Numbered from the stretch's first letter, positions 1 through 5,267 are shown. The stretch: DNA of 5,267 bases from Pseudomonadota bacterium (GCA_023436945.1 JAEZHG010000162.1:1-5267); one strand, 5' to 3'. Translations and numbers: made by a program. The notes: generated from the letters alone by a model not told the origin.

Positions 1-693
1 GAACTGTGGCACCGACACGGACTGATAGGTCACCGACACCTTGTCGGCAGGCACCTTCAACAGGTCGATAACATCCTGACGCGTGGCCTCTGAGACGACG
101 GCGATGTGGTCTGCACGCTCGGCGCTATCCTTGTGCAGGCGCATAAAGGCGTCGCGGTCGTTGGACGTGGTGTAGGGCAGGCGAAGGGGGATCATATCGT
201 GGATGGTCACGATATTGGTCACGCCCTTGGCATAGAGCGGTAGCGGCACCGTCCAGTGCATCACGTCCGGCACAGGGCCGTCGGCGTCGAACAGAACAGG
301 CGTAGTATGACCGTGCAAACTGTAGCAGCGCGCGGCGAGGCTATAGAGGTCCTTGGCCGCCCAAAGCGGATTGGCCTTCAACTCATAGGGCCAGATCACG
401 CTGCCATCGCGGCGCACAGAAACAACGCTGCGGCCCTTGGCGCTCTGGCGCGTGGTGCGCGACAGCTCCCATTTGCTGCGCAGGGTTTTCTTGCCCTTCA
501 CCGGCTTGGTGCGGTCGAAGAGTATGGCCTCGTTGACGCTGTTGTCGGGCGTCAAAGCGCTGTGTGGGCCAAACAGAACCTGCGTTTCGACACCCACCTC
601 CGACAGGGCCTCAAGCAAGGTATGGCCATAGGTGGCTATACCCGTGCCATGGGGCAGGGAGATGTTGAAGCCGTCGATGCAGATTTTGCTCAA
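1..693 (-). CDS. GT4-type (GT-B fold) glycosyltransferase, N-terminal part, cut by the left window edge
   Basis: The minus-strand frame is open from 693 to base 1 with no stop, giving 231 residues of a longer protein. The N-terminus reads KICIDGFNISLPHGTGIATY, the first beta strand and glycine-rich loop of retaining GT4 transferases. Near residues 155-200 come the family-like segments TIHDMIPLRLPY and ADHIAVVSEATRQDV, the end of the acceptor-side Rossmann domain. The C-terminal nucleotide-sugar domain with its E-x7-E motif lies beyond the edge, so donor and acceptor cannot be read. No signal peptide or membrane segment is visible, so a cytoplasmic or peripheral enzyme is expected. I placed the start at TTG (691-693) because no ATG or GTG lies in frame between the upstream stop and the conserved first strand; the ribosome site there is weak. 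It follows the lyase gene by 26 nt on the same strand, so it is probably the third gene of one operon. Family call is firm; exact start is not. Confidence 0.85.
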   Translation of the reverse strand, partial: MSKICIDGFNISLPHGTGIATYGHTLLEALSEVGVETQVLFGPHSALTPDNSVNEAILFDRTKPVKGKKTLRSKWELSRTTRQSAKGRSVVSVRRDGSVIWPYELKANPLWAAKDLYSLAARCYSLHGHTTPVLFDADGPVPDVMHWTVPLPLYAKGVTNIVTIHDMIPLRLPYTTSNDRDAFMRLHKDSAERADHIAVVSEATRQDVIDLLKVPADKVSVTYQSVSVPQF

Positions 694-719
694 GGTCGGG
701 GCGTTCTTCTTGGTTGGCG

Positions 720-1637
720 TCAGCGAGGCCAGTTGCCTGCGCGGGTCAGGGCACCGGGCACAGGGCGGCCTAGATGCTGGCTGATCCATTGGGCGGTTTC
801 GATCAGGGCATCCAGATCATAGCCCGTCTCGAACCCGCCGCGATGAAGCGCATAGACAAGGTCTTCGGTCGCCAGATTACCCGTGGCACCCGGCGCGAAC
901 GGACAGCCGCCGATGCCACCGACCGAGGCATCCAGAATGGTAATACCGGCCTCGATACCGGCATAGGCATTGGCAAGGCCGGTGTTGCGGGTGTCGTGGA
1001 AATGAAGGCGAAGGTCGGCGTCGCCTGCGACCTTGCGCGCGGCCTCGACTTTGCGGGTCACGCTCCACGGATCGGCCACACCGATGGTGTCGGCCAGCGC
1101 GATTTCTTTCAGTCCCAATTCGGCTACGCGGCCCACCATGTCGGTGACCTGTTGGACCGAAACCTCGCCATCGAACGGGCATCCCCAGACGCAGGACAGG
1201 GTGGCTGACAGCGACGGTATGCCCTCGCCAGCACCCTCGGCATTTGCACGGCCCGCGACGATGGCGGCCAGCATCTCGATCTGTTGATCCGGCGTCAGGC
1301 CCTGGTTTTTGACGCCAAAGCCTTCGCTGACGGACAGTGAGACGTTCACCTCGTCCACACCTGTACCCAGTGCGCGGTCATACCCCTTTCCGTTCAGAAC
1401 CAGACCTATGCGGCTGCGGCCCTGCTCGGCAGGCAGGGCAGCCATGACCTCTTCGGCACCGGCCATCTGGGGCACGTATTTCGGATGGACAAAGCTGACC
1501 GCCTCGATGCGGCGGGCGCCTGCGGTCTCAAGGCGACGGGTGAACTCGGCGCGCAGTTGCGGCGACAGGATCGCCTTTTCGTTTTGCAGTCCGTCGCGCG
1601 GTCCTACTTCGACGATCTCGATAAAACGCTTACTCAC
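720..1637 (-). CDS. mvaB: Hydroxymethylglutaryl-CoA lyase family protein (DRE-TIM metallolyase)
   Basis: This 305-residue protein has normal length for HMG-CoA lyase, which splits HMG-CoA into acetoacetate and acetyl-CoA in leucine breakdown. A single DRE-TIM barrel fills the chain. VGPRDGLQNE (11-20) supplies the catalytic Arg14 and metal-binding Asp15. Glu45 precedes SFVHPKYVPQM (48-58). HFHDTRNTG (212-220) supplies metal-ligand histidines 212 and 214. GGIGGCPFAPGATGN (240-254) carries the active-site loop Cys245 and Asn254. No targeting signal is present, so it should be cytosolic. The start is GTG; its first bases overlap the TGA of the upstream glycosyltransferase (GTGA), and a GGAG lies 8 nt upstream, so translation is probably coupled. 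Oddities: HFHDTRNTG replaces the HCHDTYGQ form of classical lyases, and the neighbours are glycosyltransferases rather than leucine-pathway genes. A related substrate, such as another 3-hydroxy-3-methyl acyl-CoA, is therefore possible. Family certain; substrate inferred. Confidence 0.92.
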   Translation of the reverse strand: MSKRFIEIVEVGPRDGLQNEKAILSPQLRAEFTRRLETAGARRIEAVSFVHPKYVPQMAGAEEVMAALPAEQGRSRIGLVLNGKGYDRALGTGVDEVNVSLSVSEGFGVKNQGLTPDQQIEMLAAIVAGRANAEGAGEGIPSLSATLSCVWGCPFDGEVSVQQVTDMVGRVAELGLKEIALADTIGVADPWSVTRKVEAARKVAGDADLRLHFHDTRNTGLANAYAGIEAGITILDASVGGIGGCPFAPGATGNLATEDLVYALHRGGFETGYDLDALIETAQWISQHLGRPVPGALTRAGNWPR

Positions 1638-3310
1638 TGCGTGGTCTCCACGTTCGTAAAGCCCGCCGGCGCATAGACGGTCAGGCGGACATCGTCGCCC
1701 TTGGAATAGTTGTGGCCTCGAACCTCGCCGACAGCGCGGCCAGCCGTGCGGGCCTCGGCCAGCGCCTGACGGAAGGCGTCCTCGTCACGGGCTTCAACGA
1801 TGGCGGGGCGGCCTTCGGCCAGTGCGCGGGCGGCACCCTCGGCATCGGTCAGTTGGGTTTCCTTGCCTGTCAGGAAGACGAAGCTCGGCTCATGGAAGGT
1901 GGTGATGGCTACAGGGCCGGGCAGGCGACCCTGCGCGGGATGGACGCCCGCCTTTTCCATCACCTTCACAAGTTCCGGCGAGACCGACAGCGGGCGCAGT
2001 TGGCGGATGGTTCCGGTCAGACCCGCATGGGCGATGATGCCAAAGATCATAGAGGCAATGACTGCGGTAACCGCCGCGCGATTCACCATCATGAAGCCAC
2101 CGATAAGCGCCGCCATGGCGGTGCAGACGATGGTCATGGTGGCCCACGTCTGGGCAGTCGAGCGGCCAAACTCGGTCAGGCCATAGACGGTGGTCAGGCA
2201 CAGGATCACGCCGACAAACAGGCCGAGTATGGCCCCGACCCAGCGCGACAGGCGACCAATCGGACGGGTCAGCGCAACCGCCATCAGCAGGGCCAGCGCC
2301 CCGAATGTAGGAAGAGTGTAGTGCGCCAGTTTGGTCGGCATCAGTTCGAACATCAGCCATGCTGGAACCAGCCAGCAGACCGCAAAACGCACCACGGGCT
2401 CTGCGCGGTGTTTCCACCCGGTCGAGAGGGCGGCGGGCAGCATCAGCGTCAGCGGGAAGAGCAGCAGCGGAGCCAGCAGTAGATAGGTCCCCGGTGGCGA
2501 GCCATGGCTTTCATGTGCGCCCGCCAGCTTGGGAGCCAGATCGCCAAAGATCGCTTCGCGCCAGAAGCCGCCGTCGGTGGCGATGGTAATGGCAATCGCC
2601 CATGGGCCGACAAGTATGGCCAGTAGCACTACGCCCCAGCCCCAACCCAGTTTGCCCAGCCAACGGATGTTGCGATCCCACAGGCTCAGCGCCGCAATCG
2701 ACAGGGCAATCACCAGCGGGCCGATTGGGCCCTTGATCAGGATCGACAGTCCAATCGCGCCCCAGAACAGGAGCTTGTGCAGACGATGTGGCCGTTCATT
2801 GGCTCGCGTTGACAGATAGATGCGCAGCAGCGCCGCCATCGACAGGGTGGTCAGACCACACAGGACCGCATCGGTCTTGGCGATACCGGCCTCGGTGGAC
2901 AGAAGGAAAGTCGCGCCCAGCATGGCACCGGCGAGGAAACCCGCGCGGTTGCCCAGTGTCGCAGATGCCGCCCAAGCCAATGCCCACGCCGCCAGCATGG
3001 CCCCGAACAGCGAGGGCAGGCGATAGGGACGGATATCACGGTCCGCCGTATCCGATACGGCGCTAACGGCGACAGCCTGCGCCCAATAGATGCCTATCGG
3101 CTTTTTCCAGCGCGGCTCGTCCTGAAAGCGGATGTCGATGAAGTTGCCGCTATCCACCATCTGGGAGGTAGCCTGAGCGAATCGGCTCTCGTCGCGGTCG
3201 AGCGGCGGCAGCAGCATCAGGCCCGGCAAGCCCGCAATCAGGGTCAGCAGGGCCGCCATCAGCGGGCCGCGCCATCCGGCGATATATTGGTCGAGGTTCG
3301 GGCGCATCAT
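1634..3310 (-). CDS. GT39/ArnT-like polyprenyl-phosphate-sugar-dependent glycosyltransferase, integral membrane
   Basis: The 558-residue protein fits the PMT/ArnT-type GT-C transferases, which move a sugar from a polyprenyl phosphate carrier to an acceptor such as lipid A, core sugar or protein on the periplasmic side. After the first membrane helix (about 15-35) comes LPPLDRDESRFAQ (34-46), with the acidic catalytic-loop motif D38-R-D-E41, then RFQDEPRWKKPIGIYW (61-76). IAKTDAV (143-149), LIKGPIGPL (191-199) and MPTKLAHYTLP (324-334) are further family motifs. Roughly 12-13 hydrophobic helices run to about residue 434, followed by a soluble tail of about 120 residues. Two ATG codons stand in tandem (3310 and 3307); AAGGG lies directly before the first, so either may be used. 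It heads the minus-strand operon and overlaps the lyase gene by 4 nt. The divergent GT2 gene is a natural supplier of the lipid-linked donor. Sugar and acceptor cannot be told from sequence; an ArnT name would be too specific. Confidence 0.92.
   Translation of the reverse strand: MMRPNLDQYIAGWRGPLMAALLTLIAGLPGLMLLPPLDRDESRFAQATSQMVDSGNFIDIRFQDEPRWKKPIGIYWAQAVAVSAVSDTADRDIRPYRLPSLFGAMLAAWALAWAASATLGNRAGFLAGAMLGATFLLSTEAGIAKTDAVLCGLTTLSMAALLRIYLSTRANERPHRLHKLLFWGAIGLSILIKGPIGPLVIALSIAALSLWDRNIRWLGKLGWGWGVVLLAILVGPWAIAITIATDGGFWREAIFGDLAPKLAGAHESHGSPPGTYLLLAPLLLFPLTLMLPAALSTGWKHRAEPVVRFAVCWLVPAWLMFELMPTKLAHYTLPTFGALALLMAVALTRPIGRLSRWVGAILGLFVGVILCLTTVYGLTEFGRSTAQTWATMTIVCTAMAALIGGFMMVNRAAVTAVIASMIFGIIAHAGLTGTIRQLRPLSVSPELVKVMEKAGVHPAQGRLPGPVAITTFHEPSFVFLTGKETQLTDAEGAARALAEGRPAIVEARDEDAFRQALAEARTAGRAVGEVRGHNYSKGDDVRLTVYAPAGFTNVETTQ
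1646..1649 (-). promoter_or_regulatory. Ribosome binding site for the GTG-initiated lyase gene
   Basis: GGAG on the minus strand lies 8 nt before the GTG at 1637-1635, inside the last codons of the upstream glycosyltransferase gene. It supports GTG as the true start and fits re-initiation or coupled translation across the 4-nt overlap. Confidence 0.6.
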
Positions 3311-3438
3311 CCCTTAGTCGTATCACGGTGATAAGGTGGGGCGAAAGGCGTTGCGGACCGGCAGGTGAAAACCGTGCCTGTTTGATGACTTTCTGGCTGT
3401 GCAATCGTGGGGTTGTCGGCGAATATCCTTTCCATACT
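3311..3438. promoter_or_regulatory. Divergent intergenic region between the GT39 and GT2 genes
   Basis: This 128-bp stretch separates two divergent genes and must hold any promoters specific to them. I see no good match to a sigma-70 -35/-10 pair on either strand. TATCCT (3424-3429) lies 9 nt before the GT2 ATG, and GATACGA on the minus strand lies 7 nt before the GT39 ATG. Either could serve as a weak -10 element giving a leaderless or nearly leaderless transcript, but neither has a convincing -35 partner. No strong Shine-Dalgarno precedes the GT2 start at 3439. The only clear structure is the palindrome at 3321-3333. Confidence 0.5.
3321..3333. promoter_or_regulatory. Perfect 13-bp palindrome, candidate operator
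   Basis: TATCACGGTGATA consists of two exact 6-bp arms around one central base, 10 bp upstream of the GT39 start and in the only shared control region of the divergent pair. The layout suits a dimeric repressor site acting on the GT39 promoter and possibly the GT2 promoter. It matches no operator I can name. A 9-bp piece of it (TATCACGGT) recurs at 3034-3042 inside the GT39 gene, without the second arm. Function is inferred from position and symmetry only. Confidence 0.35.
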
Positions 3439-4218
3439 ATGGGTTACATCCTGACCCAGCCTGCAACCGCACCGGAGAGCCTCTTGGCCACAGTTCACGA
3501 ACCCGTCGATGTTTCTGTGGTTGTGCCTGTCCATGACGAGGCGGGGGCTGCGGTCATACTGGCCAGAGAGATCGCGGCGGCCTTTGAAGGCTGGTCCTAC
3601 GAGATGATCTTCGTCAACGACGCCAGCCGCGATAACACTCTTGAACTGCTACAGGCAGCCAAGGCCGAACTGCCGCGTCTTCGTGTTCTGACCCACGAAC
3701 AGAACGCCGGACAGAGCCGTGCAGTCCGCACGGGACTTATAGCGGCGCGCGGGGATGTGGTGGTGACGCTGGATGGCGACGGCCAGAACCCTGCCTATGA
3801 GGCCCCGCGTCTGGCCAAGGCCTTAATGGAGGCCCCAAGCACGGTTGGGCTTGTCGGTGGTCGCCGCGTGAAGCGTCAGGACAGCGAGGCCAAGCGTTTC
3901 GCCTCGCTGTGGGCCAACCGTATTCGCAAGAAACTACTGAAGGACGATGCGGACGACACGGGCTGCGGCCTCAAGGCCATCCGCCGTCAGGTGTTTCTGG
4001 CACTACCCTATTTCGACCATTTCCATCGCTACCTACCCGCGCTGGTGATGCGCGAGGGGTTTGAGAACCGCTATCTGGACGTGGACCATCGCCACCGCGA
4101 AACGGGCCGTTCGAAATACACCAACTGGGGTCGCCTACGGGCCTCGGTATCGGACCTGCTGGGCGTGATGTGGCTGAAGTCCCGCGCGCGCCCGATCGGC
4201 TCGGTGCGCGAGCTTTAG
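3439..4218 (+). CDS. GT2 glycosyltransferase, dolichyl/undecaprenyl-phosphate sugar synthase-like
   Basis: The 259-residue protein is a GT-A fold family 2 transferase of the DPM1/ArnC kind, which transfers a sugar from a nucleotide donor to a polyprenyl phosphate at the cytoplasmic membrane face. VSVVVPVHDEAG (25-36) is the nucleotide-binding first strand. VNDASRDNT (59-67) follows, then NAGQSRAVRTGL (89-100). LDGDGQNP (111-118) is the metal-binding DxD region. DTGCGLKAIRR (173-183), HRYLPALV (196-203) and HRHRETGRSKY (217-227) match the acceptor and catalytic part of the subfamily. It ends near GVMWLKSRARP without the two C-terminal membrane helices of ArnC, so it is soluble or peripheral. 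I chose the ATG at 3439 because it leaves a normal short lead of about 22 residues before the first strand; GTG at 3328 or ATG at 3385 in the same frame would add 37 or 18 unconserved residues. It is divergent from the GT39 gene, a likely user of its product. The sugar is not readable. Confidence 0.9.
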   Translation: MGYILTQPATAPESLLATVHEPVDVSVVVPVHDEAGAAVILAREIAAAFEGWSYEMIFVNDASRDNTLELLQAAKAELPRLRVLTHEQNAGQSRAVRTGLIAARGDVVVTLDGDGQNPAYEAPRLAKALMEAPSTVGLVGGRRVKRQDSEAKRFASLWANRIRKKLLKDDADDTGCGLKAIRRQVFLALPYFDHFHRYLPALVMREGFENRYLDVDHRHRETGRSKYTNWGRLRASVSDLLGVMWLKSRARPIGSVREL

Positions 4219-4221
4219 GGC

Positions 4222-4299
4222 CTAGCTGAACGCCAGAAAAATGGTCGCAACGACGCCGAGGTCGAACAGGCGGGCGGCAAAGTTGATGATCGAGGTCAT
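4222..4299 (-). CDS. Candidate 25-residue single-helix microprotein
   Basis: A short minus-strand frame starts at ATG (4299-4297) and ends at TAG, 3 nt from the convergent GT2 stop. The peptide begins MTSIINFAARLFDLG and ends VVATIFLAFS. It has one Arg and one Asp near the middle and is otherwise almost wholly hydrophobic, as in a tiny membrane-inserted or amphipathic peptide. GGAG lies 5 nt before the ATG, and codon choice favours G or C in third position as in the neighbouring genes. It lies 60 nt after the stop of the gene at 4360-4731, on the same strand and in the same frame, so it could ride on the phaR transcript. A hairpin (4300-4323) sits directly before the start and could hide its ribosome site or terminate transcription, which would argue against expression. 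I know no family for it. The alternative is a chance frame in a short 3' region. Confidence 0.4.
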   Translation of the reverse strand: MTSIINFAARLFDLGVVATIFLAFS

Positions 4300-4310
4300 G
4301 GAGGCTCCAT
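4296..4310 (-). other. Possible 4-codon leader frame with a strong ribosome site
   Basis: ATG GAG CCT CCA TGA (minus strand) follows a full AGGAGG (4319-4324) at an 8-nt spacing, the best Shine-Dalgarno sequence I found in the window. Its TGA overlaps the ATG of the 25-residue frame as ATGA. Seen directly: the ribosome site, spacing and overlap. Inferred: ribosomes landing here could re-initiate on the microprotein. With so few codons, coincidence is a real possibility. Confidence 0.2.
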
Positions 4311-4323
4311 CCGGGATGCCTCC
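4300..4323. terminator. GC-rich hairpin, possible terminator or translation-control structure
   Basis: GGAGGC (4300-4305) and GCCTCC (4318-4323) are perfect complements. ATC (4309-4311) can also pair with GAT (4315-4317), leaving a CGG loop and a 3-base bulge, for 9 bp in all. Read on the plus strand it lies about 80 nt after the GT2 stop and is followed by only two Ts, so it is a weak intrinsic terminator at best. Read on the minus strand it lies 37 nt after the stop of the small gene coupled to phaR. There one arm holds an AGGAGG ribosome site and the other arm abuts the ATG of the microprotein candidate. No T-run follows in that direction, which favours a translational or mRNA-end role over Rho-independent termination. 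Confidence 0.4.
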
Positions 4324-4359
4324 TTCCAAGCAAATGCAGTGCCAGATTGGCGCGGTGAC

Positions 4360-4731
4360 CTAGATTTCCGTCTTCTTGCGGATACCGGGCTCGGGCCTGC
4401 GATCGTTGGGGCCTGAATATTCGCGGCTTAGGTAGGTTGAGCGGGCAGCATCCAGAACCGGAGGTCCGCCCTTCAGGCCGCGCTTCTTGCCCGGTTGACC
4501 CAGCACCTGGGCGGCAAAGGCCGCCGGGGGCGGCACTGCTGGCGCGGCAGGCTTTGCCGGGGCAACCGAGGATGCAGGGTCATCGCCTTCACCCGTGGCC
4601 ACCAGTTCGCGACCCTTGCGATAGGGGTTGCGCCGGTCGCCGCGACGGCGATCCTGATCGCGGCGGTCCAGCGGATCGAACTGGGTATAGCCGTCGGTAG
4701 GGCTGACAGGATCTATCGGCGGGGGCGTCAT
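4360..4731 (-). CDS. Small Arg/Pro/Ala-rich protein of unknown function, translationally coupled to phaR
   Basis: I do not recognise this 123-residue protein. It has three visible zones. An N-terminal polar part (1-48) carries repeated DRR units (LDRRDQDRRRGDRRN, 21-35) and is strongly charged. A Pro/Ala linker follows (about 50-72) and looks disordered. A denser C-terminal block (72-123) contains LGQPGKKRGLKGGPPVLDAA and then STYLSREYSGPNDRRPEPG. The last block reads like the conserved part, with aromatic residues, defined glycines and a basic end. There is no signal peptide, membrane helix or cysteine, so it should be cytoplasmic. Its ATG overlaps the phaR TGA as ATGA and has no clear Shine-Dalgarno of its own, so it depends on phaR translation. 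That pairing suggests a role near PHA granules or with PhaR itself, but this is inference from context only. Third-position G/C bias supports it being a real gene. Confidence 0.8.
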   Translation of the reverse strand: MTPPPIDPVSPTDGYTQFDPLDRRDQDRRRGDRRNPYRKGRELVATGEGDDPASSVAPAKPAAPAVPPPAAFAAQVLGQPGKKRGLKGGPPVLDAARSTYLSREYSGPNDRRPEPGIRKKTEI

Positions 4732-5267
4732 GCGGCGGGCTTGCCGTCGCTGGCTTTCGACAGCTTGTCCAACTGGGCGCGCATGGCATCCATCTGGCGG
4801 CGCATCTCGGCCAGATCGTCATTGGTGGCAGATGGCGCGGCGGGTGCTTCCTCGGCCTTTTGCGCCGTCGGCTGCGCGCCATAGCCAAAGGCCGGGAACA
4901 TCTTCATGGCGCGGTCGAACATGGCCATGTTCTGGCGCACGGCCTCTTCCATGAAGCTGGAGCCCATCATGGCACCGCCGGGCGTTTGGGCGAAGGCCTT
5001 GGTGAACTGCTGGCGGAACTCTTCCTGCTGGCGTGCGAAGCTGTCGAGCGACATCTCGAGGTAGGACGGCAGGACGGCCTGAACCTTGTCGCCATAGAAG
5101 CCGATAAGCTGACGCAGGAACTGGACGGGCAACAGGGCTTCGCCGCGGTTTTCCTGTTCAAAGATGATCTGGGTCAGAATCTGGCGGGTCAGATCGTCAT
5201 TGGTCTTGGCGTCGTAAACGACGAACTCCACCCCCTCGCGTACCATCTGGGCCAGATCGTGCAGCGT
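4728..5267 (-). CDS. phaR: PhaR-type polyhydroxyalkanoate synthesis repressor, N-terminus beyond the right window edge
   Basis: PhaR represses PHA-granule genes, such as phasin genes, and is titrated away by binding PHA itself. The 179 residues here begin TLHDLAQMVREGVEFVVYDA and continue KTNDDLTRQILTQIIFEQE, the second half of the PHB_acc_N DNA-binding domain. The PHB_acc region follows: PVQFLRQLIGFYGDKVQAV, then SYLEMSLDSFARQQEEFRQQ. A Met- and Phe-rich stretch (roughly 95-125), a Pro/Ala linker and a terminal heptad-like coiled coil (DLAEMRRQMDAMRAQLDKL) complete it. An internal ATG at 5246-5244 exists, but the frame stays open to 5267 with conserved residues before it. The true start therefore lies outside, and about 25-35 residues are missing judged by family members. 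The stop overlaps the next gene by 4 nt. The protein is expected to be cytoplasmic and granule-associated. Confidence 0.93.
   Translation of the reverse strand, partial: TLHDLAQMVREGVEFVVYDAKTNDDLTRQILTQIIFEQENRGEALLPVQFLRQLIGFYGDKVQAVLPSYLEMSLDSFARQQEEFRQQFTKAFAQTPGGAMMGSSFMEEAVRQNMAMFDRAMKMFPAFGYGAQPTAQKAEEAPAAPSATNDDLAEMRRQMDAMRAQLDKLSKASDGKPAA

Noticed and set aside
256..822. Plus-strand open frame of 188 codons
   Set aside because: It is antisense to the GT4 transferase gene and the end of the lyase gene, both of which have recognisable motifs; the plus-strand product has none.
1712..2482. Plus-strand open frame of 256 codons opposite the GT39 gene
   Set aside because: Its translation is low-complexity and Gln/Arg/His-rich, matches no family, and mirrors the GC-rich antisense of a gene with clear GT39 motifs.
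3328..3438. N-terminal extension of the GT2 protein from GTG 3328 or ATG 3385
   Set aside because: The added residues resemble no part of the family, the GTG lies inside the palindrome, and neither start has a good ribosome site; ATG 3439 gives normal family length.
3413..3440. TTGTCG-16 nt-TACTAT as a sigma-70 promoter for the GT2 gene
   Set aside because: The -10 overlaps the start codon itself, so transcription would begin inside the coding sequence before the first conserved strand.
4211..4228. AGCT...AGCT and TAGG-G-CCTA inverted repeats at the GT2 stop as a terminator
   Set aside because: The arms are only 4 bp, one needs a one-base loop, and no T-run follows.
3971..4333. Minus-strand open frame of 120 codons across the GT2 gene end
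   Set aside because: It is antisense to conserved GT2 motifs and gives a Pro/Arg/Gly-rich product typical of shadow frames.
4300..4362. Stop-codon readthrough from the small phaR-coupled gene into the microprotein frame
   Set aside because: The two are in the same frame with no intervening stop after the TAG at 4362-4360, but there is no recoding signal visible and 20 open codons in GC-rich DNA are expected by chance.

Overview
The window looks like chromosomal DNA of a GC-rich alphaproteobacterium. Evidence is the PhaR-type regulator of polyhydroxyalkanoate storage, the style of the lipid-linked sugar transferases, strong preference for G or C at third codon positions, and tight 4-nt gene overlaps. 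A caulobacter-like lineage is plausible, but the sequence alone does not fix the genus. I see no mobile element, tRNA, rRNA, CRISPR array or phage gene, and no gene-free stretch longer than about 130 bases.

Left block (1-3310, minus strand): three genes read leftwards as a probable operon. They are a multi-spanning GT39/ArnT-like glycosyltransferase (1634-3310), an HMG-CoA lyase family enzyme (720-1637) whose GTG start overlaps the transferase stop by 4 nt, and a GT4-type glycosyltransferase (1-693, cut by the left edge) 26 nt further on. Divergent from them, across a 128-bp intergenic region with a perfect 13-bp odd-centred palindrome, is a GT2 dolichyl-phosphate-mannose-synthase-like enzyme (3439-4218, plus strand).

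Right block (4222-5267, minus strand): phaR enters from the right edge and runs to 4728. It overlaps by 4 nt (ATGA) a small Arg/Pro/Ala-rich protein of unknown function (4360-4731). After 60 nt comes a candidate 25-residue hydrophobic microprotein (4222-4299), preceded by a GC-rich hairpin. This block converges on the GT2 gene with only 3 nt between stop codons.

Functional reading: GT2 enzymes of this kind load a sugar onto a polyprenyl phosphate, and GT39 enzymes transfer such a lipid-linked sugar to an acceptor at the periplasmic face. The divergent pair can therefore be read as the two halves of an envelope-glycan modification route, with the GT4 enzyme a further cytoplasmic transferase. 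The lyase between the transferases is out of its usual leucine-degradation company. The phaR block is a separate storage-regulation unit. No clearly new system is present. The least explained parts are the small coupled gene after phaR, the hairpin and microprotein behind it, and the lyase placement.
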